Assembly (NCBI GenBank): GCA_002324875.1
Contig: NTJG01000002.1
Coordinates: 62,001-126,000, forward strand
DNA from: Lysobacteraceae bacterium NML93-0793
GTDB taxonomy: Bacteria > Pseudomonadota > Gammaproteobacteria > Xanthomonadales > Xanthomonadaceae
Direction of reading: 5' to 3'
Length of the DNA: 64,000 nucleotides
Shown: positions 37,370-44,938 of the stretch, piece by piece
Position numbering within the stretch: the stretch's first letter is position 1
Layout of the letters: each line of letters opens with the position of its first letter
Notes under the pieces: generated by a model
The model's input: the letters and a program-made list of their open reading frames with translations, nothing else
The model's database searches: none
What the model was told of the DNA's origin: nothing
Program-made: the position numbers and the translations under genes

Positions 37370-39080
37370 ATGGGCGCCTCGCTGTCTGCCGGTCCGTCGC
37401 CTGTCACCGACTTCCTCGGCCACCCCAAGGGCGTCTTCGTCTGCGTCTTCACCGAGCTGTGGAGCGCTTCTCGTTCTACGGAATGAAGGCGCTGCTGCTC
37501 TACATCCCAAGTACCACCTGTTCGGCGACGACGCCGGCTTCGATCTGCTCGGCGCCTACGGCGGTCTGGTGTATGCGGTGCCGGTGATCGGCGGACTGCT
37601 GGCCGATCGGCATGCGCAAGGCGGTCGTGCTCGGCGGCGTGCTGCTGGTGCTCGGGCATCTGGGCATGGCTTACGAGGGCGAGCAGGCGCGCATCGTCGA
37701 TGGCGTCGTCGTCCGCGACGAAGCCGCGCTGCAGGTGTTCTACCTGTCGCTGGCGCTGATCATCATGGGCGTCGGGTTCCTGAAGCCGAACATCTCGACC
37801 ATCGTCGGCAAGCTCTATGCACCCGAGGATCCACGCCGCGATTCGGGGTTCACGCTGTTCTATGCCGGCATCAACGTCGGCGCGCTGTTCGCGAGCCTGG
37901 TGTGCGCGTTCCTGGGCGAGACCTACGGCTGGAAATACGGCTTCGGCGCGGCCGGCATCGGCATGGTGGCCGGGCTGATCGTCTTCATCTGGGGCCAGAA
38001 ATATCTCTACGGCCTGGCCGAGCCGGGCGATCCGGTGAAGCTGCGCGAGCGCGTCGGCCCGCTGTCGCGCGAATGGTGGATCTATGCCGGCAGCGTCGCC
38101 GGCGCGCTGCTGATCTGGCAGCTGATCCAGCGCACCTGGACCGTGCACGGCGCGATGCACCTGATCGCCGCCGCGCTCGCGGTGTGGTTCGTCTGGTTTC
38201 TCGTGCGCCACTGCACGCAGGTCGAGCGCCAGCAGATGCTGGCGCTGGTGTTACTGATCATCGGCGTACTGATCTTCTTCACCCTCTACGAGCAGACCTA
38301 CGGCGCCTGGGTCACGTTCACCGCATGCTGACCAAGGACCTGTTCGGTCTGACGCCTGGCGACTACACGCCCGGCATCCCGTGGGCGATCTTCGCGCTCG
38401 CCGGCAGCCCGGTCCTGATGGTCGCCGCATTGCGCGCCGGTGATCGCGGCAACGACGGGCTGGCGAAGGCGGCAGTCATCACGATGGTGATCGCGCTCGC
38501 GATCGCGCTGGTCCACGACGTCGTACTGGTGCCGCAGACCGCGGGTTCGCTGACCTTCCTCGGTGCGTTCTTCATCGTCGTGCTTGCGCCGGTGTTCTCC
38601 TGGCTGTGGCCCTGGCTGGACCGCCGCGGGCTCAACCCGAGCAAGCCGGCGAAGATGGCGATCGGCCTGGTGTTCGCCGGTCTCGCCTTCGTACCGCTGA
38701 TGCTGGCCGCGCAGTCGGCCGGCAGCGGCGTGCCCGCCAGCGTGTGGTGGCTGGTGCTGGCGTACTTCCTGCTGGAACTGGGCGAGATGTGCCTGTCGCC
38801 GATCGGACTGTCGGCAGTCACCCAGCTGTCGGTCGCCCGCGTCGTCGGCCTGATGATGGGCGCGTTCTGGCTGGCGACCGCCTATTCGGAAGTGCTGGCC
38901 GCGCAATTCGGCAAATTGACCTCGATGGACGTGCTCGAAGGCGAGGCCTTCGACATGGCGGTCGCGGCCGCGCGTTACGGGGATCTGTTCCTGCTGATGC
39001 TGCGGATCGGCGTCGGCTCGGGCATCGCCTATTTCGTGATGGCGCCGCTTGTACGCCGCTGGATGCACGGGGTGCGTTGA
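37370..39080 (+). pseudogene. POT/PTR2-family peptide transporter, disrupted by four frameshifts
   Basis: Starting at ATG 37370 the product reads as a proton-dependent oligopeptide transporter (PTR2), but the frame must change four times. After 'CVFTELW' (near 37462) one base is missing; 'ERFSFYGMKALLLY' continues, then another base is missing near 37508. 'KYHLFGDDAGF...GGLLADR' follows to about 37608, where a loss of about 8 nt (or 2 mod 3) occurs. 'MRKAVVLGGVLLVLGHLGMA' then runs to 'TYGAWVTFT', and about 4 nt are missing near 38322 before 'MLTKDLFGLTPGDYTPGI', which stays open to the stop at 39080. All shifts are deletions. The gene is either a decaying peptide transporter or a local sequence error; neighbouring genes are intact. 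Confidence 0.8.
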
Positions 39081-39110
39081 GGAAGGTCTGAACGGAGGCC
39101 TGAACAACTG

Positions 39111-39197
39111 CCGTCATCCCCACGAACGCGGGGATCCAGCGACTTCAGGCCTTTGGTAATCATGACGCTGGAGTCCCGCGTTCGCGGGAATGACGGT
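39111..39197. repeat. palindromic MITE-like repeat, copy 1
   Basis: About 87 nt with inverted ends: ccgtcatccccacgaacg... at the left and ...cgttcgcgggaatgacgg at the right. The inner motifs are 'gatccagcgacttcagg' and 'gacgctggagtcccgcg'. It lies between the convergent POT pseudogene and ssb. Near-identical copies occur at 41210-41295 and, degenerate, at 49500-49590. Confidence 0.85.
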
Positions 39198-39270
39198 GAA
39201 GAGCGGAGCTGTCCAGACAATCCTCAAGACGCCCTTGCGCGGTCTGACGAACGTCGATCCCCGAAACGCG

Positions 39271-39294
39271 GAACCCCCGATCGCTCGGGGGTTC
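39271..39294 (-). terminator. probable intrinsic terminator of ssb
   Basis: A 10-bp perfect stem gaacccccga/tcgggggttc with loop tcgc lies 31 nt beyond the ssb stop. The downstream T content on the minus strand is modest (GCGTTTCG), so strength is uncertain; it may work in both directions. Confidence 0.55.
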
Positions 39295-39324
39295 GTGCAG
39301 GACATCGGGCGAGGCGCCGTTCGG

Positions 39325-39837
39325 TCAGAACGGAATGTCGTCGTCCGAGAAGTCGTCCATCGGCGCGGGACGCTGCTGCTGCGGGGCCGGCTGGCGTGAC
39401 GGCGCCGGACCGCGCTGCTGCATATCGCCACTACTGCCGGCCGAACGCTGCGGACGGCTGCTGCGCTCGTAATTGCCGCCGCCACCACCACCGCCACCAT
39501 CACCGCGGCCGCCGAGCATCTGCATCTCGTTGGCGACGATGTCGGTCGAATACTTCTCCACACCGTCCTGACCGGTGTACTTGTCGTAGCGGATCTCGCC
39601 CTCGACGTACACCTGGCTGCCCTTGCGCAAGTACTCGCCGGCGATCTCGCCGAGCTTGCCGAAGAACACCACGCGGTGCCATTCGGTGCGCTCCTGCTTG
39701 TTGCCCTCGCGGTCGTTGCGCACGCTGGTCGTGGCAAGGCTGATGCGGGTCACGGCCATGCCGCCCTGGGTGTACTTGGTGTCGGGATCGTTGCCGAGAT
39801 TGCCGACCAGGATGACTTTGTTGACGCCACGGGCCAT
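39325..39837 (-). CDS. ssb: single-stranded DNA-binding protein
   Basis: 170 residues from ATG 39837. OB-fold with '[20 protein letters not shown]' and '[20 protein letters not shown]', then a flexible Gly/Pro/Gln/Arg-rich linker with a run of Gly around residue 118, and the acidic tip '[10 protein letters not shown]' that recruits partners such as exonuclease I and PriA. The promoter probably includes a TATAAT at 39894-39899 on the minus strand. Confidence 0.97.
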   Translation of the reverse strand: MARGVNKVILVGNLGNDPDTKYTQGGMAVTRISLATTSVRNDREGNKQERTEWHRVVFFGKLGEIAGEYLRKGSQVYVEGEIRYDKYTGQDGVEKYSTDIVANEMQMLGGRGDGGGGGGGGNYERSSRPQRSAGSSGDMQQRGPAPSRQPAPQQQRPAPMDDFSDDDIPF

Positions 39838-39893
39838 GGAAGTTCCTTGGATTGGGTCGGCACGCCGGCCGGCCTGATGGATTTCGACCTCGC

Positions 39894-39965
39894 ATTATAG
39901 GCCCGGCGCGCCTCGCCGTCCGACCCGGCAACGGCCGCACGCCCGTGTCGGGCGACGCCTATAAT
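39894..39965. promoter_or_regulatory. divergent ssb/ispB promoter region with two TATAAT boxes
   Basis: Reading minus, TATAAT occupies 39899-39894, about 57 nt before the ssb ATG. Reading plus, TATAAT occupies 39960-39965, about 27 nt before the ispB ATG. Both are perfect -10 hexamers in very GC-rich surroundings; matching -35 boxes at 17-bp spacing are weak or absent. Confidence 0.6.
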
Positions 39966-39992
39966 TCCGGGCCTGTCTGCCCCGGATCCTGC

Positions 39993-40991
39993 ATGAACAA
40001 CGTCGCCCAACCGGTCGCCCGCCTCGATCTGCCGGCGATCCAGGCCCTCGCCGCCGGCGACATGGCCGCGATCGACACCCTGATCCGGACCCGGTTGGCG
40101 TCGGACGTGGTGCTGATCAACCAGGTGGCCGAGCACATCGTTTCGGCCGGCGGCAAGCGCCTGCGGCCGATGCTGGTGATGCTGGCCGGCCGCGCGACCG
40201 GCGCGATCGGTGCCGAGCACCACCAGCTGGCGGCGATCGTCGAGTTCATCCACACCTCGACCCTGCTCCATGACGACGTGGTCGACGAATCCGACCTGCG
40301 CCGCGGCCGCAGCACCGCGAATGCGATCTGGGGCAACGCGGCCAGCGTGCTGGTCGGCGATTTCCTGTATTCGCGCAGCTTCCAGCTGATGGTCGAACTC
40401 GACCGCATGCCTGTCATGCGCATCCTCGCCGACACCACCAACCGCATCGCCGAGGGCGAGGTGCTGCAACTTCTGCACGTGCGCAATCCGGACACCGACG
40501 AGGCGGCCTATCTCAATGTCATCGAGCGCAAGACCGCAGTGCTGTTCGCCGCCGGCACCCGGCTCGGCGCGCTGGCCTCCGGCGCGGACGAGGCCACGCA
40601 ACAGGCGCTGTACGACTACGGCATGCAGCTCGGCTACGCGTTCCAGATCGCCGACGACGTGCTCGACTATTCGGGCGATGCCGACGCGCTGGGCAAGAAC
40701 CTCGGCGACGACCTCGCCGAAGGCAAGGCCACGCTGCCGCTGATCCACGCGATGGCGCAGGCCACGCCCGATGTCCGCGCGAGGCTGCGCAGCATCGTCG
40801 AAACCGGCGACACCGATGCGCTGCCCGACGTGCTGGCCGCGATCGAGACCGCCGGCAGCCTCGACTACAGCCGCGCGCGCGCACTCGAATATGCCGAAGC
40901 CGCGGAGCGGGCCCTCGACGGCCTGACCGACAACGACGCCGTTGCGGCGCTGCGTGGGCTGGCGCGTTACGCGGTCGAACGCGGGCACTGA
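39993..40991 (+). CDS. ispB: octaprenyl/polyprenyl diphosphate synthase
   Basis: 332 residues from ATG 39993. Trans-prenyltransferase with first Asp-rich motif 'LLHDDVVDESDLRRG' near residue 95 and second 'FQIADDVLDYSGD' near 222; 'GGKRLRPMLVMLAGR' is the substrate-binding start. It makes the long isoprenoid tail of ubiquinone. The gene lies divergent from ssb, and a TATAAT box is present upstream. Confidence 0.95.
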   Translation: MNNVAQPVARLDLPAIQALAAGDMAAIDTLIRTRLASDVVLINQVAEHIVSAGGKRLRPMLVMLAGRATGAIGAEHHQLAAIVEFIHTSTLLHDDVVDESDLRRGRSTANAIWGNAASVLVGDFLYSRSFQLMVELDRMPVMRILADTTNRIAEGEVLQLLHVRNPDTDEAAYLNVIERKTAVLFAAGTRLGALASGADEATQQALYDYGMQLGYAFQIADDVLDYSGDADALGKNLGDDLAEGKATLPLIHAMAQATPDVRARLRSIVETGDTDALPDVLAAIETAGSLDYSRARALEYAEAAERALDGLTDNDAVAALRGLARYAVERGH

Positions 40992-41310
40992 GCTCAGCCC
41001 GGCGCGAGAAGCTTCCGCAACACCGCCCTCGGCCGGATTCGCGGCAAGGCTACGCTCGCGTCATTGGCCCGGGCCGAATCGGCGGGCTCCGCCATTCGAA
41101 TCGCATCGCGGGTGGCGCCGCTGTCGGCGCATGTAGGTGGCACCGTGCCGCGATGAGTGGCGCGCAATGCCCGCCAGCGCTGGCCTCTATGAGGCAGTCT
41201 GATCAGCCGCCATCATCCCCGCGGACGCGGGGATCCAGCGACTTCAGTCCTTGAATACCCAAGGCGCTGGATTCCCGCGTTCGCGGGAATGACGGTCAGA
41301 CGCAAGGTGA
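40992..41310. other. 319-bp gene-free region between ispB and the convergent small gene
   Basis: The first 218 bp hold no recognisable gene, promoter or terminator. The remainder is the palindromic repeat at 41210-41295. Confidence 0.5.
41210..41295. repeat. palindromic MITE-like repeat, copy 2
   Basis: About 86 nt with ccatcatccccgcggacg at the left end and cgttcgcgggaatgacgg at the right, inner motifs 'gatccagcgacttcag' and 'ggcgctggattcccgcg'. Closely matches copy 1 at 39111, differing in the loop. It lies between ispB and a minus-strand gene, again at convergent ends. Confidence 0.85.
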
Positions 41311-41553
41311 TCAGACCTCGGCGAGCGCTCGAAGCAGGTGCGCAGCGACGAGCAGCCCGACCGCCACCGCCAGACCGGCGAGGATCGCCAGGCCGCCGCT
41401 GCGCGCCAGATTGACGGTCCAGCCCAGCACCCTGGCCACTTCGGCCCCCAGAGGCGGTCGTCGTCCTTCGCGTGGTACAGGCCGAGCCAGCGCGGGACCG
41501 ATCCAGTTGCTGCGGGTCTGCCATGCGCGGAGATTGCGTGCGTCGCGGTCCAT
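41311..41553 (-). CDS. small membrane protein, possibly frameshifted (DUF5808-like)
   Basis: As read from ATG 41553, 80 residues: 'MDRDARNLRAWQTRSNWIG', a Pro/Arg-rich stretch, then 'GWTVNLARSGGLAILAG' and a C-terminal membrane helix. In the middle the +1-shifted frame reads 'LYHAKDDDRLWGPK', which together with GWTVNLA looks like the DUF5808 pattern (D-x-R-L-W-x-P-K-x..GWT-x-N-x-A). This suggests two compensating indels around 41490 and 41445. Either the annotated frame is genuine with an odd centre or this is a recently broken gene. Confidence 0.45.
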   Translation of the reverse strand: MDRDARNLRAWQTRSNWIGPALARPVPREGRRPPLGAEVARVLGWTVNLARSGGLAILAGLAVAVGLLVAAHLLRALAEV

Positions 41554-41670
41554 GTCGAGCCCTCGGTTTCCGGAACCACAGCGTCACCCGACATCGGCGT
41601 GCGGTGGGTGTGATGCGACGAACGCGCGGCTGCGCGCGACGGATCGCACACGCAGCCGACCAGCGGCTTC

Positions 41671-43110
41671 TCAGGCGACGCCCAAACCCGGAATCGCCGT
41701 GATCGCCTCCGGATCGAAGCCTCCCAGCGCGGCGAAGTGCCGGCCACGTGCGGTGTAGTCGCGATAGGCGCCGAAACTCGGCGCGCCGGGCGACAGCAGC
41801 AGGACGCCCTCGCCGTCCAGTGCCGCGCGCGCCTGCGCGGTGGCCGACGCGAGATCATCGGCGGCCGCCAACCGGAAGCCGGCGTCGCGCGCGACCGGCG
41901 CGAGCAAATCGAAGATGCGCGGGCCGTTCTGCCCCATCGTCACGATCGTGTGCGGCGCGCCGATGCGCATCGCATCGGCGAACGCCTGCCAGTCGAGTCC
42001 GCGGTCATGGCCGCCGACCAGCAACGCGACAGGGCGGTCGCGATAGACGTCGAGCGCCGCGAGACTCGCGTGCGGCGTGGTGCTGATCGAATCGTTGACC
42101 CACAGCACGCCGTCACGCGTGCCCAGCGGCTGCAGACGATGCGGCAGCGGCACGAAGTCCGCGGCTGCACGTGCCAGCGGCAGTGGGTCGATGCCGAGCG
42201 CTTCGATCGCGGTCAGCACCGCGCAGAGATTGCCGCGGTTGTGCCGACCCGGCAGCGGGAGGCCGGCCGTGTCCATCACGGCGGCGTCGCCGCGATGCAG
42301 GACATCGCCACGCAGATGCCAGCCCTTGGGCGTGCCGTACCAGCGGATCTCGCTTCCCGGCAGCGTCAGCGCGGCCAGCCGCGGGTCCTGCGCGTTGAGC
42401 ACCGCGACGCGTGGTCGCGCGCGCGTGACAAGGCTGAGCTTGTCCTCGACGTACTGCGCTTCGCTGCCGTGCCAGTCGAGATGTTCGGGAAAGATGTTGG
42501 TGACGACGGCGACATCGGGCCGTACACCGCCGGCCGCGACATCGCCGGTCTGGTAACTCGACAGTTCGATCGCCCAGGCGTCCGCCTGCACATCGAGCAG
42601 TTCCAGCAACGGCAGGCCGATGTTGCCGGCCAGCGCCGTGCGCAGGCCGTGCGCGCGCAGCAGATGCGCGAGCAGGGCGGTGGTCGTGCTCTTGCCCTTG
42701 GTGCCGGTGACGCAGACCGTGCCGGCCGCGATCTCACCCGCCGCGGCGCGTCCGGCGAACCACAGCGCCGTGCCGCCGATGAAGCGCGTGCCCTGCGCAG
42801 CGGCCGCCATCGCTTCGGCCCGGTACGGGCTGATCCCGGGCGATTTGATGACCACGTCGAAGCGTGCGAGGTGCTCGCGGCTGGCCACCGTTTCGACAGC
42901 GAGCGATGGATCGCCCAGGCCGAGCACCTCGGGCGCCTCGTCCTCCGCGCAGAACACGGTCAGAGGCACATCCGCCGAATCCCGGACCCCGACTCCCGGA
43001 TCCCCCGCGGCGCGCAGCGCCGCGTACGCCGCGCGGCCTTCGCGGCCCCAGCCCCACAAGGCGATGCGGCCGCCACCGGCCGCGAGCGCTTCAAGCTGCG
43101 AGATGCGCAC
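41671..43110 (-). CDS. murD2: UDP-N-acetylmuramoyl-L-alanine:L-glutamate ligase (MurD2)
   Basis: 479 residues from ATG 43110. Mur ligase with N-terminal Rossmann domain ('[17 protein letters not shown]'), ATP loop '[20 protein letters not shown]' near residue 138, '[10 protein letters not shown]' and '[12 protein letters not shown]'. It overlaps the murL stop by 20 nt. In Xanthomonas oryzae MurD2 adds L-Glu, not D-Glu, to UDP-MurNAc-L-Ala, and MurL then epimerises the glutamyl residue. Adjacency to murL is what separates it from ordinary MurD; the sequence alone would say Mur ligase. Confidence 0.9.
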   Translation of the reverse strand: MRISQLEALAAGGGRIALWGWGREGRAAYAALRAAGDPGVGVRDSADVPLTVFCAEDEAPEVLGLGDPSLAVETVASREHLARFDVVIKSPGISPYRAEAMAAAAQGTRFIGGTALWFAGRAAAGEIAAGTVCVTGTKGKSTTTALLAHLLRAHGLRTALAGNIGLPLLELLDVQADAWAIELSSYQTGDVAAGGVRPDVAVVTNIFPEHLDWHGSEAQYVEDKLSLVTRARPRVAVLNAQDPRLAALTLPGSEIRWYGTPKGWHLRGDVLHRGDAAVMDTAGLPLPGRHNRGNLCAVLTAIEALGIDPLPLARAAADFVPLPHRLQPLGTRDGVLWVNDSISTTPHASLAALDVYRDRPVALLVGGHDRGLDWQAFADAMRIGAPHTIVTMGQNGPRIFDLLAPVARDAGFRLAAADDLASATAQARAALDGEGVLLLSPGAPSFGAYRDYTARGRHFAALGGFDPEAITAIPGLGVA

Positions 43111-44443
43111 GCAGGCGCTCCCACAGCGCGTCGGGAATGCGGTGGGCGTCGTCCTCGACTGTCAGCAGACCGGCGACATCCAGTTCACCTGCGTCGAGTT
43201 GCGGCGCGATCTCACGCGCGAAGCGCGCGACGATCGCATCCTCGCGCCATTCCGGACGCCTGGCCAGCGCCGCCATCGCCGCGCGCGATTCACGCCCTTC
43301 GCCGACGCATTCGAACGGCTTGTGGTCCTGGAATTCGAGCAGGGCGTCGTACCCCGGCACCTGCGCGGGATCGTCGAGCAGGTTGCGGCCGAAGATCGCC
43401 ACCAGCCGCGGCTTGGGCATGAACGGCGCCAGCGCCAGATACACGAAGTGGCACTTCGGGCAGATGCCGCACCAGCGGTTCACCGGACGCTCGCCGAGCA
43501 GGTGGAAGTTGCGATTGCAGCTCGAGAAATGCGCGTCGTAGCGATCGGTCTTCGCGAACTGACGCGCGACCGCGAGTTCCGACAATGGGCGCAACAGCGA
43601 GTAGTAGTGCAGGTCCGTGGCCACGCGCGCCTGCACGTGGTCGCCGAACGCCCGCTCGAACGCCCAGCCCTTCGACCACTGGTGGTTCACCTCGCCGGTG
43701 CCCGGGATGAGGCTGCCGTAGCTGGCCGAGCGCTCGTTGGAGAACACGACCTGATCCACACCGTGCAGCACTGCGGCCAGCACCAGAATCGCCGAGTTGA
43801 TCGCGGTGACCGGAATGTGCCCGTTCAGGGCGCCTTGGCGGTTGTACTCGAACAGTTCCGGCGCGATCGAACGGCCGATGTTGAGCGTCGGCAGGCCGGT
43901 GCGCTCGGCGCAGACGCGGATCAGCTGCGAGCCGCCGATCCAGCTGACGGTCTGCTCGACACCCAGCGCGCGCAGAGCCTCGATCGAGACCAGCGAATCC
44001 TTGCCGCCGCCGATGGCGACCAGCGCATGCGTGCGCAGGCCCAGCGTGGGCGCCTGGGCATCCGCCGATGCGTCATGCGGGAACCTGATCTTTCCGTGCA
44101 GGTCCAGCCCGTTGCGATAGGCGAACTCGCCGAGCCCGTGCACGTACACGTCCTCGAGCAGCGCGGCGGTGCCGGCATCGATCGCGTAATCGTCGATGCG
44201 GATCTCGCCCGGCACGGCGGCCTTGTAGTAGCTCACGCCGGCGATCAGGTGCAGCAGGCGAAGCGCCTGCGTCACCGCGACGGCGCGCGTGCCCTCGAGC
44301 GCGAACGGCGCGCCGGGCACGGTGACCGTCTCGACGAGCTCGGGGCCGTCGTCGAAGGCGTAGACCAGGCTGGCCACACCGGTGCCGGGGTCGAACGCGC
44401 AGCGCACGAAGCGGAATGCGGCGATGGAATCACGGTCGAACAT
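43091..44443 (-). CDS. murL: UDP-MurNAc-L-Ala-L-Glu epimerase
   Basis: 450 residues from ATG 44443, preceded by GGAGAG. The central '[20 protein letters not shown]' is a PP-loop-like ATP-binding motif, '[15 protein letters not shown]' and '[12 protein letters not shown]' follow, and a Cys cluster '[19 protein letters not shown]' comes near residues 325-345. This is the MurL pattern: an ATP- and Mg-dependent enzyme that converts the terminal L-Glu of UDP-MurNAc-L-Ala-L-Glu to D-Glu. Together with MurD2 it bypasses glutamate racemase. Confidence 0.88.
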   Translation of the reverse strand: MFDRDSIAAFRFVRCAFDPGTGVASLVYAFDDGPELVETVTVPGAPFALEGTRAVAVTQALRLLHLIAGVSYYKAAVPGEIRIDDYAIDAGTAALLEDVYVHGLGEFAYRNGLDLHGKIRFPHDASADAQAPTLGLRTHALVAIGGGKDSLVSIEALRALGVEQTVSWIGGSQLIRVCAERTGLPTLNIGRSIAPELFEYNRQGALNGHIPVTAINSAILVLAAVLHGVDQVVFSNERSASYGSLIPGTGEVNHQWSKGWAFERAFGDHVQARVATDLHYYSLLRPLSELAVARQFAKTDRYDAHFSSCNRNFHLLGERPVNRWCGICPKCHFVYLALAPFMPKPRLVAIFGRNLLDDPAQVPGYDALLEFQDHKPFECVGEGRESRAAMAALARRPEWREDAIVARFAREIAPQLDAGELDVAGLLTVEDDAHRIPDALWERLRAHLAA

Positions 44444-44503
44444 GGGACTCGGCTCTCCAGCGGATACGGATGACGCGCGCATGCGGCGTCGGAAAACGGG
44501 GCG

Positions 44504-44938
44504 TCATGCCGGGCTGCGATGACGCGGATGGCGGAGGTAGCGATGCGCCGGCCACAGGGCGGCGACACAGGCCGGCACCGCTCCAACGGCCAGGCCGGGC
44601 GCGCCGAACACGGCGGCGCTGTAGACCCACGATACGGTTTCGTCACCAGGGGCCAGCAGTGCGACCAGGCCGAGGCTCAGCGGCGCGAACAGGACCATCG
44701 CGGTCAGCGCGGTCGCAACGGCCAGCGCCAGTACGCGACGCGCCGCCGGCCGTCGACCCGTCCGCCACCGCCAGCCCGTGACCCAGGCCGCGGCCAGCGC
44801 CGAAGCGAGCACGGCGAGCGCGGCCAACTCCCAGAAGAACGCATTGGCGATCCCCATCTCCCGCAGACCGCCGAGCACGACGGTCAACGCCAGGGCCAGG
44901 GCCGCACAGACGACGGTGTACTCCACCCGCGGCGTCAC
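44504..44938 (-). CDS. hypothetical four-helix membrane protein
   Basis: 144 residues from GTG 44938, whose codon overlaps the lysAC stop (GTGA). Four hydrophobic segments: 'VVCAALALALTVVLG', 'FWELAALAVLASALAAAWV', 'VLALAVATALTAMVLFAPL' and 'VFGAPGLAVGAVPACVAAL'. I do not recognise a family. It sits between lysAC and murL; the tight spacing suggests cotranscription but not function. Confidence 0.7.
   Translation of the reverse strand: MTPRVEYTVVCAALALALTVVLGGLREMGIANAFFWELAALAVLASALAAAWVTGWRWRTGRRPAARRVLALAVATALTAMVLFAPLSLGLVALLAPGDETVSWVYSAAVFGAPGLAVGAVPACVAALWPAHRYLRHPRHRSPA

Noticed and set aside
37370..39080. Programmed frameshifting in the POT transporter
   Set aside because: Four separate shifts, including an apparent loss of about 8 and 4 nt, without slippery sequences; decay or sequence error is far simpler.
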